Shown here: one piece after another, positions 8,559-14,650 of the stretch
Position numbering within the stretch: the first letter of the stretch is position 1
How the letters are laid out: every line of letters starts with the position of its first letter
Source of the DNA: JBCBZH01 sp039815415
GTDB taxonomy: Bacteria; Bacteroidota; Rhodothermia; Rhodothermales; Rubricoccaceae
NCBI GenBank assembly: GCA_039815415.1
Contig: JBCBZH010000073.1
Location: 1-15,810, forward strand
DNA length: 15,810 nt
Direction of reading: 5' to 3'
The notes under the pieces: model-generated
Told to the model about the DNA's origin: nothing
The model's input: only the letters and a program-made list of their open reading frames with translations
Database searches by the model: none
Made by a program: the position numbers and the translations under genes

Positions 8559-8586
8559 GGTGTGAGTCGTGATGTGTGACGCGTGA
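8559..8586 (-). repeat. Four tandem heptamers (TCACNNN) in the tssM leader
   Basis: On the minus strand the bases just before the tssM ATG read TCACGCG, TCACACA, TCACGAC, TCACACC, then TC and the ATG. This is four exact 7-base periods of TCAC plus three variable bases. It resembles the short tandemly repeated heptamers known from some other bacteria. It occupies the place of the ribosome binding site, so copy number could affect tssM translation; that is inference. Confidence 0.6.
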
Positions 8587-8637
8587 GGAAATCCCTGCGC
8601 ATCACAGACCGGGCATCCGGTTCAGGCCGACATGGGG

Positions 8638-10212
8638 CTACGGGCTGGCGGTGGTGGGAATCGTACGCAGGTCATCGGCTGTTTCGGTGGCGACGCTGTT
8701 GAGCGAGAGGCTGAGGCCGACGTAGATCAGCGCCACCAGAACTGCGGCTCCGATCCAGAGTGCCCATGAGGGAAGTCCGCCTTTCTCGGCTTCTGTCGGG
8801 ACCTCCCGAGATCGCCCCCGAGGCGCCAGCGCGCCGACGCGACCCTCGGAGGTCTGAGACAGGCGACCATGGAGGTCGTCCACGAGCCGCCGCAGGACCT
8901 CGCGGCCCTGAATGGCATAGCGGCCCTTGAAGCCGAGTGCGAGGCAGAGGTAGTAGACCTCCATCACAGCTTTGCGGGTGCCTCCTTCGTCGAGGAGCGC
9001 CTTCAAGCGGTCGAAGAAGCGCTCGCCCGCGTCATATCGGTCGTAGTGGGTGAGCTGGAGAGGCTCTGCAGACCATGCATCGCGTCCCGGCCACGAGGAC
9101 CCGAGAATGGCTTCGTCCAGGAAAGCGATCAGACAGAACTCTGCTTCCTGGATGTCCGCATCATTGAGGTCGGCATTCCGAGCGGTTCGAGCCGAGTCGC
9201 TCAGGAGGGCTTCCACGCGCTGGCGAAGAGCGGTTGGATCGCCGAGATCCTGTGAGGCTCGAATCTGAAGGATGAGTGAGAAGACCGGGGTGAAGGCGCC
9301 CGCTAGGGTGCGCTCGGTGCCAAACACATCGGGCAGGCTGACATCCACCTGCGCTGCCGGAAGCGCGTGGAATCCGGAGTCAAACGTGTGTCCAGTCGAG
9401 GGGCCCATTGAGGGGCCGTGGAGGTTCGCAAACGGGTCGTCGGACGCAGTGACCGGAGGTGCAGTGAAGGGGTCGGGTGCGCGCGGCGGGACGGGATCGA
9501 CCGCTGGAAGCTTGGGGGGCGGTGCAAACGGATCGGCTGCCGTCAGGTCGAACGGGCTCGGCTCCTTCGGAGAGGCCGGTGGTACCGCAAAGGGATCCGG
9601 GGACGAGCTGGCGGGCGGTGGCGGAGCCGGAGGTGGGGGCGCCGCTGGCGGTGGCGCAAACGGATCGGACGACGGGGGCGCTCGAAACGGATCGGCTGGT
9701 GGTGGCGTGGACGGCGGCACGAAGGGATCCGGCGCTGGAGGCGCCGCACTCGCTGGAGGCGCCGCACTCGCTGGAGGCGCCGCGAAGGGATCGGGCGCCG
9801 TCGGGCTGGCGAGTGGCGATGCGGCTGGTGGGGGCGTCGTCGGTGGAGCGGCTGGCGTGGACGGGGCAAAAGGATCCGGGGCGAACGGATCCGGTGCGGC
9901 TGCCGGAGGGGGCATGGACGGACGGAAGGGGTCCGTGTGCTCCTTCCCGGCAGGGCCGGCAGCAAATGGGTCCGGCGTCTGCGGGGCGGGGTGAGGCGGA
10001 TCCGGCTGACGGGGCGCTGCGGGCTGGCGTGGGGCCTCGGGCTGGCGTGCTGCTGGCGGATCCGGCGCGAAGGGATCGGCAGCAAATGGGTCCGGGCGCG
10101 GCGTCGGGTCCGGCGCGAACGGGTCTGGGGCCTCACCCGGATCGGGCGGAGGACTGCCGTACGGTTTGTAGATCCGCGTCGTGTCGTCGTCGGGGCGTGG
10201 GTCGTCGGCCAT
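8638..10212 (-). CDS. tssL: TssL (DotU/IcmH family) with a long N-terminal Asp-Pro-Phe repeat region
   Basis: TssL is a C-tail-anchored inner-membrane protein that joins TssM and contacts the baseplate through its cytoplasmic DotU domain. The 524-aa protein has the DotU fold at about 303-455, with EAEFCLIAFLDEAIL (356-370), YDRYDAGERFFDRL (390-403), EVYYLCLALGFKGRY (418-432) and REVLRRLVDDLHGRL (437-451), then one membrane helix (about 483-503) and a tail of about 20 residues. The tail is too short for a peptidoglycan-binding OmpA domain, unlike extended TssL proteins. The first 265 residues are unusual: low-complexity Pro/Ala sequence with 15 DPF motifs. It begins 14 bases after tssK. The leader is C-rich (TCCCCCTCCCCGC) with no Shine-Dalgarno. 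The C-terminal assignment is firm; the role of the N-terminus is unknown. Confidence 0.92.
   Translation of the reverse strand: MADDPRPDDDTTRIYKPYGSPPPDPGEAPDPFAPDPTPRPDPFAADPFAPDPPAARQPEAPRQPAAPRQPDPPHPAPQTPDPFAAGPAGKEHTDPFRPSMPPPAAAPDPFAPDPFAPSTPAAPPTTPPPAASPLASPTAPDPFAAPPASAAPPASAAPPAPDPFVPPSTPPPADPFRAPPSSDPFAPPPAAPPPPAPPPPASSSPDPFAVPPASPKEPSPFDLTAADPFAPPPKLPAVDPVPPRAPDPFTAPPVTASDDPFANLHGPSMGPSTGHTFDSGFHALPAAQVDVSLPDVFGTERTLAGAFTPVFSLILQIRASQDLGDPTALRQRVEALLSDSARTARNADLNDADIQEAEFCLIAFLDEAILGSSWPGRDAWSAEPLQLTHYDRYDAGERFFDRLKALLDEGGTRKAVMEVYYLCLALGFKGRYAIQGREVLRRLVDDLHGRLSQTSEGRVGALAPRGRSREVPTEAEKGGLPSWALWIGAAVLVALIYVGLSLSLNSVATETADDLRTIPTTASP
9734..9783. repeat. 18-bp tandem repeat inside tssL
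   Basis: GCTGGAGGCGCCGCACTC is present twice in exact tandem (9734-9751, 9752-9769), followed by the first 14 bases of a third unit. On the coding strand it encodes repeated PPASAA (about residues 146-158). Being a multiple of three, changes in copy number would keep the frame. It looks like a recent slippage duplication within the low-complexity region of TssL. Confidence 0.85.
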
Positions 10213-10226
10213 GCGGGGAGGGGGAC

Positions 10227-11636
10227 TCAGCCGGGCGTCGGCGCGAGGAGTTCGAACTCGGCGTCGGCGAACTCCGTGGGCGTGAAGAGGGCCATGGCAC
10301 CTGCATCGCGGATGGCGTCCCAGAAGGGGCCGCTCCGGCGCGGGATGAAGTAAGCTGCGCGTGCGTCCACAGGGAGCCCTGTGGGTGGCGTCTCCGCGGC
10401 CCGTACCGCCAGTGCGAGCGTCGCGGACCGAATGACGGCCTCGATGGTGTCCGGCGAAGCGATGCGTAGCAACTGAGGGAGCGCCTGCCGGAGGTGCTCC
10501 GGGCTGACGCCATCGCGCCGGACCGCCAGCACGAGGTGAGGGGCGTTGAGCACCTCGGGGGCGAGAGAGGCCTCGAACAGGTTGGCGCGTCGGCGGGCCA
10601 GCGGCACGCGGGTGTAGTTCTGTCTCGGCGCCCGTCCGCCAAGCAGTTGGTCGATGGCACTCGCCAGCTCGCGGAAAGGCTCTGTCGGGTTGGCGTGATC
10701 GTAGGCGGGCAGCTCGTGGGGAGCTGGGCCGGTGCCGGGAACGGCGGCCCAGAGCCGACCCGCGAGCCCGACCATCTCGCCAAACACGGCGACGGGGTGC
10801 GCTTCGGTTCGGCGCAGGTGATCCAGGCGGGGCGTGTGCTCGGCGGCGGCGCTCAGGAGGGCCTGAGCGGTGACGTCTCCTGGCGAGATCTCGCGTTGGT
10901 CTCGGACAGCCTGCCAGCGTCGGGCGAACTCGCCCGCTCGAGCTGCCAGCCGCTCGGTCGTGGCCCGAACCACGCCATCGAGCGCAGGAGTAGCGTTGGT
11001 AGCAACCGAGGGCGGAATGAAGTCTGGGCGAACCGCGAATGTGCCATCGGCAGCGCGTCCGATCTGGGCAATGGGCAGCGTGACATAGTCCTCGCGGGGT
11101 TCGCCCTCGAAGAGCAGCCGCGCATTGACCCGCCCGATCTGAACGTCGCGTTCATCGGCTCCGGTCGTTTCGTCCGGGACTGCCACTTCCTCTGCGATAT
11201 ACCGCGTCTCGCGGCGAGCGGCCGCCCCTTCGAGAAGCACATTTGCACCGCCCGCCCGAAGCGACGGAACGGCGAGGTAGACCCGGACGGTTTCGGCGGT
11301 CGGCGCGAGCCCGTCGCGGACATCGCGGGTGGCCGGGACGGGCGCGTCCTGCGGAAGCTGGAACGGAAGCCCATCGGGCATGACGCCCCGCGCCGCGAGC
11401 AGCGCCAGCTCGCCATTGGCCAGCCGGTCGTGGTCGATGTCCAGGTGCGCCAACCCCCAGCCATAGCGCCCGACGGCATCGACGCGGGCCCCGATCTCGG
11501 CTCGGACGGCGCGGTCCCACTGTTGGAGGTGATGGGGGTCGAGGGTCATGCCCTCGTACCAGACGACTCGGCGGCGGTCCGACACAGGTGAGAGGCTAGG
11601 GAGCGGGTGTGGAGCCGGAACCTCCGGCAGGGCCAC
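10227..11636 (-). CDS. tssK: TssK, T6SS baseplate protein linking baseplate to membrane complex
   Basis: TssK is the cytoplasmic trimeric baseplate subunit that binds TssL/TssM and the TssF/TssG wedge. The signature VVWYEGMTLDPHHLQQWDR lies near the N-terminus (residues 24-42 of the long form), comparable to VVWSEGMFLRPQHFQQ in other TssK proteins. The C-terminal part carries YFIPRRSGPFWDAIRDA followed by LFTPTEF, as expected. Given from the GTG at 11636 the protein is 469 aa. A second GTG at 11585 would give 452 aa starting (M)SDRRRVVWYEGM, closer to the family's usual short N-terminus, and is a strong alternative; the extra 17 residues are proline-rich. Neither start has a Shine-Dalgarno. 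A perfect inverted repeat sits 15-36 bases ahead of the outer start. Confidence 0.94.
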   Translation of the reverse strand: MALPEVPAPHPLPSLSPVSDRRRVVWYEGMTLDPHHLQQWDRAVRAEIGARVDAVGRYGWGLAHLDIDHDRLANGELALLAARGVMPDGLPFQLPQDAPVPATRDVRDGLAPTAETVRVYLAVPSLRAGGANVLLEGAAARRETRYIAEEVAVPDETTGADERDVQIGRVNARLLFEGEPREDYVTLPIAQIGRAADGTFAVRPDFIPPSVATNATPALDGVVRATTERLAARAGEFARRWQAVRDQREISPGDVTAQALLSAAAEHTPRLDHLRRTEAHPVAVFGEMVGLAGRLWAAVPGTGPAPHELPAYDHANPTEPFRELASAIDQLLGGRAPRQNYTRVPLARRRANLFEASLAPEVLNAPHLVLAVRRDGVSPEHLRQALPQLLRIASPDTIEAVIRSATLALAVRAAETPPTGLPVDARAAYFIPRRSGPFWDAIRDAGAMALFTPTEFADAEFELLAPTPG

Positions 11637-11650
11637 CAGGAGAGGCGGTC

Positions 11651-11672
11651 TGAGGCAGTACAGTCTGCCTCA
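11651..11672. promoter_or_regulatory. 8-bp perfect inverted repeat between tssJ and tssK
   Basis: TGAGGCAG (11651-11658) and CTGCCTCA (11665-11672) are exact reverse complements with a 6-base spacer. In the minus-strand transcript this hairpin lies in the tssJ-tssK gap, just upstream of the tssK start. There is no U-run after it, so a terminator is unlikely. On the minus strand it is preceded by the AT-rich TATTTAGAAT, which could be a promoter -10 with the dyad as an operator, or the stem may affect tssK translation. Function is inferred only. Confidence 0.4.
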
Positions 11673-11737
11673 TTCTAAATACCGGGAACCGGGCTGGAGT
11701 CAGTCACCCGACACATGCCCGACCGGCCTGGGAGCCG

Positions 11738-12238
11738 CTACTGCGAGCTGACGACAACTCCGCCTTCGGTGACGGTAATGCGGAGCGTCCGGCCCCGAAC
11801 TTGCGAAGCGGGCAACACAGCGCGCCACGTATCGCCATCTGGCATCCGCAGGTCGGCAGCAATCCCGAGGAAGGGGGCGCCGTCCAGCGTCACCTGTTCC
11901 AGTTCCGAGCTGGCGCCTGGCCGAACGGTAGCGTCGCGGACGGTTCCGGTGAGGTCATCGCCGAGCACGCCCTCTGGGTCGTCCCAGAAGGCCTGGATGG
12001 GCGTCGCCAGGAAGGCACCGTCGCTGCCGAGAGGGTAGAGGAAGACCCGCGCGGAGTTGCCTCCGGCGTTCATGTCGTTCTGGCCGACGAGCGTCAACGA
12101 GGCTGGGCCGGGGGGGAGTTCTGGATCTGCTTCTGGTTGGGTTCCGCCCGGGAGCACAACGGCTCCGCCCCCAAAGAGGCCACAGCCTGCAAGAAAAACG
12201 GCCAGGAGAACGATCGGAGCCAGTCGGAGCATGGACAT
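11738..12238 (-). CDS. tssJ: TssJ, outer-membrane lipoprotein of the T6SS membrane complex
   Basis: TssJ is a small lipoprotein anchored to the inner face of the outer membrane that binds the periplasmic end of TssM. From the ATG at 12238 it is 166 aa. It has a lipoprotein signal peptide: a basic start, hydrophobic APIVLLAVF, and the lipobox LAGC, with Cys at residue 19. The mature part has the TssJ pattern ASLTLVGQNDMNAGGNSARVF (an N-x-x-x-GG-SARV-type strand), FLATPIQAFWDD, a DL segment and a PG-containing strand. The ATG overlaps the tagH stop as TGATG, which suggests translational coupling and decides the start over an in-frame GTG one codon upstream. TssJ is absent from Bacteroidetes type iii systems, so this gene helps to type the cluster. 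Confidence 0.92.
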   Translation of the reverse strand: MSMLRLAPIVLLAVFLAGCGLFGGGAVVLPGGTQPEADPELPPGPASLTLVGQNDMNAGGNSARVFLYPLGSDGAFLATPIQAFWDDPEGVLGDDLTGTVRDATVRPGASSELEQVTLDGAPFLGIAADLRMPDGDTWRAVLPASQVRGRTLRITVTEGGVVVSSQ

Positions 12239-13599
12239 CACAGAGGGTCGGTGGAGGAGGCTTGAGCGTACGCGAGGCTGTCGAGGTATGCCTTCGAAAA
12301 GGCAGGACGGTAGACGCGGCGTTCGGCAGCGGCGAAGTCCTCGCCGCGCATCATGTCGCAGCGCTCCCGGACGAGATCCAGAATGGCTTTTTCCTTCCCG
12401 CCCTGAAGAATGCCGCCCCCTTTGGCCTGATCGCCAATCTTGTCGGGGTCAAGGCCATCCACGAGGACGGCTGCGCCCTCCCGAGCGGCTGCACGGTAGC
12501 CTTCGAGGAGGCTCTGGTGGTGGTGCAAGACGGCTTCCGACGCATCCCGGAGGAGTTGCAGACGGTCGGTTTGAAGCGCCGGGTCGTCTGGGGTGAGGTG
12601 CTGAAGCAAGGCGTTCACATCCGCGTCGAACAGGAACGCGGTCTCGGGCGCGTGAATCACGGTGTGGCCCAGGAACTCATGGCGGAACTTGCCCGGAATG
12701 CTGATGAGCCGCGCGACCACAGAGGCCAGGGCGTGGTGCAGCGAGTCCGTACCTCCTGACGAGCTGGCGGGAGCCGGTGGCACAGCGTCTGGGGGCTCGA
12801 AGGGCGCGACAGCGGGCGGAGCAAGGTCTGAGGGGATCGCAAACGGGTCGTCCGGCGGTACGTCGAAGCCACTCGCGGCCGGGTCTTCCGCCAGCTCGTC
12901 AACCGGAGGGCCAAACAGTTCGTCTAGCGAGGCCTCGGACGGCGGCTCTGGCGGCACAGGCGTTTCGACGGTAGGAGGGGGTGACGGGACCGATATGGGA
13001 TCTGGGGCAGCGGTGGGCGCGCTGGCAGGTGGGCCTGGAATGGAAGGTGCGTTGGCCTCTGGCGCCGGAGGCGAAATCAGGTCGGCCAGCATTCGGGCGT
13101 CGGATGTGGGGCCCATCGCGGCCTGCAGAGCGTCACGAAGAGCATCGGCCCGGTGGCCATAGTCGAGGGTGTTGAAGGCCCGTCGCAACTCGCCCACGGC
13201 GGCCGCCACCGCCTCTGCGCTTTCGGCGAACGGATTCGCAAACGCAGCCCCGAACACCGTCCGGTCCAAATCGTCAGCCACCATCACGTCCCTCTCGATG
13301 TGGAGCGTGACTTCGAAAGGACCCATCTGAAACTGGTCTCCGTCGTTCACGACCACGCCCGCAGACCCGACGCGGGTGCCGTTCACGAACGTGTGGTTCT
13401 TGCTGCCCATATCGAACAGCCGCAGCACGTCTCCCTCGGTTCTGATTTCGGCGTGCCGCTTGCTCACCACGCGGTCCGGGTCCTCCAGGGGAAGGTCGCA
13501 GGTCCCCGCACGACCCATGACAATCTGGTCCTTCTCGAGGACGTACGTGCGAGCTTCTCCGCCGCGCTCAGTGTGGACGACGGTCAGCTTGACTCTCAT
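12238..13599 (-). CDS. tagH: TagH (Fha), FHA-domain scaffold of the T6SS
   Basis: TagH proteins use an FHA domain to bind phosphothreonine and help assemble the secretion apparatus in response to a kinase. The 453-aa protein has an N-terminal FHA domain (about 1-103) with the binding-site residues in place: GR (29-30), SKRH (46-49), GSKNHTFVNG (65-74). A predicted helical patch follows (115-175), then a proline-rich linker (176-283) containing DDPFAIP, and a C-terminal T6SS-FHA domain (about 284-445) including RLISIPGKFRHEFLG, a GGKEKAILDLVRERCDMM segment and FAAAERRVYRPAFSKAYLDSL. The ATG is 40 bases after the kinase stop and has a pyrimidine-rich leader. Its stop overlaps tssJ. The likely partner is the neighbouring kinase, by analogy with the PpkA-Fha1 pair of Pseudomonas aeruginosa. 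Confidence 0.92.
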   Translation of the reverse strand: MRVKLTVVHTERGGEARTYVLEKDQIVMGRAGTCDLPLEDPDRVVSKRHAEIRTEGDVLRLFDMGSKNHTFVNGTRVGSAGVVVNDGDQFQMGPFEVTLHIERDVMVADDLDRTVFGAAFANPFAESAEAVAAAVGELRRAFNTLDYGHRADALRDALQAAMGPTSDARMLADLISPPAPEANAPSIPGPPASAPTAAPDPISVPSPPPTVETPVPPEPPSEASLDELFGPPVDELAEDPAASGFDVPPDDPFAIPSDLAPPAVAPFEPPDAVPPAPASSSGGTDSLHHALASVVARLISIPGKFRHEFLGHTVIHAPETAFLFDADVNALLQHLTPDDPALQTDRLQLLRDASEAVLHHHQSLLEGYRAAAREGAAVLVDGLDPDKIGDQAKGGGILQGGKEKAILDLVRERCDMMRGEDFAAAERRVYRPAFSKAYLDSLAYAQASSTDPL

Positions 13600-13639
13600 G
13601 AGGGCGAAGGGCAGGGACGGTCAGAGGTGGCCGCAGCCC

Positions 13640-14650
13640 TCACGCATGCGTTGTTCCGGGCGAGACGGGCGCTAGGGCGCGCGTCAGCGCCGTTGCCAGC
13701 GCCGTCGCCGAGGCGTAGCGCAGCAGAGGGTTGGGCTGGAGCGCCATCTGCAAGATGGGGCCGAGGGCATAATCTAGGGCTTGCTCCGCGGGGTTCGCAG
13801 AGGCTTGTGGACGCAATGGCCGTGAGCCCCGATCTGGTGCGGCTGGATTGCCACCCAGGCCCCACGGGATGCGCCGGGCGCGTCCGTACAGGGCTTCATG
13901 GAGCACCAGCCCGAGGGCATACACGTCTGTCGCCTGGTGCAGTGGCTCCCCGAGGATCTGCTCCGGCGCAGCGAACTCGGGCGTCAGGCTCTTCGTGGAG
14001 TCCGGTGTGGCCCGCGGCGGGCTGGCGAAGTCAACGGCGAGGCCGAGATCCAGGACAGTCACGGTGCCGTTGTCGCGGACGATGAGGTGCTCCGGTTTAA
14101 GGTCGCCGTGGATGATGCCTGCGTCGTGAAGCGTGGCGACGGCCCGGCAGGCACGAAGGAGGAGGCGCACGGTCTCGCGGACGCTTCGGTGGCGTGCTGC
14201 CGCCGTAACCGTGGGTCCTGAGATGGGTTCGAGGGCGAGGTAGGGCCGCCCGTCGGTATGGATCCCAGCATCCAGCACTCTCGCTACGTGCGGGCTGGCG
14301 AGACGAGTCAACAATTCAGCTTCGCGTGCGAACAGCGTACGTGCCTTCGAGCTGGCGCGTCGGGCCACTTTGAGGGCCGCTCGTTGAGGACCTGTTGGCG
14401 TGTTCCGTGTGGCCTCGTACACATGACTCATGCCGCCACGCCCCAGGCGGGTTCCGAGCGTCCACGGCCCGATGCCGTTCAGGCCTGCTGCATTCTGAAG
14501 CTCCAAGGTGTCCTGGGCGCCGTCGGCGGCTGCGCGGAGCTGGAGCGGCCCTTGCATGAGACGGTCGAAGAACGCCTCGGCTTCATCCTCTTCAGGGTTG
14601 GGCCTTTCAGACATCCGGAGCGTGGAGGGTGGGGCAACAAAGACAGGCAT
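13640..14650 (-). CDS. Ser/Thr protein kinase, soluble, coupled to the sigma factor
   Basis: This is a Hanks-type kinase of 336 aa. Motifs seen: glycine loop LGRGGMSHV (69-77), ATP lysine in AALK (K94), helix C glutamate in FARE (E110), catalytic loop HGDLKPEH (181-188; catalytic D183), DLG (201-203) in place of DFG, and AAPE (227-230) after an activation segment rich in Ser/Thr (218-223). Two oddities: Gly replaces the Arg of HRD, and His188 sits where the metal-binding Asn is normal. There is no membrane segment and no sensor domain, unlike classical PpkA. The frame opens at 14689, but the ATG at 14650 overlaps the sigma stop as TGATG and is the likely start. Probable substrates are the sigma factor, TagH-binding partners, or both. 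No PppA-type phosphatase is in the window. Confidence 0.93.
   Translation of the reverse strand: MPVFVAPPSTLRMSERPNPEEDEAEAFFDRLMQGPLQLRAAADGAQDTLELQNAAGLNGIGPWTLGTRLGRGGMSHVYEATRNTPTGPQRAALKVARRASSKARTLFAREAELLTRLASPHVARVLDAGIHTDGRPYLALEPISGPTVTAAARHRSVRETVRLLLRACRAVATLHDAGIIHGDLKPEHLIVRDNGTVTVLDLGLAVDFASPPRATPDSTKSLTPEFAAPEQILGEPLHQATDVYALGLVLHEALYGRARRIPWGLGGNPAAPDRGSRPLRPQASANPAEQALDYALGPILQMALQPNPLLRYASATALATALTRALAPVSPGTTHA

Noticed and set aside
8571..8637. A small gene before tssM
   Set aside because: A short frame starting near 8605 continues out of frame into tssM, with no conserved features; the gap is better explained as a leader with heptad repeats.
9272..10469. Long plus-strand open frames opposite tssL (Gly-rich and Arg-rich translations)
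   Set aside because: They mirror the DPF/Pro/Ala repeat of tssL in other frames. Composition explains them and there is no independent evidence of coding.
12238..14085. Plus-strand frames opposite tagH and the kinase
   Set aside because: They are shadows of well-supported minus-strand genes, with no motifs and no plausible leader.
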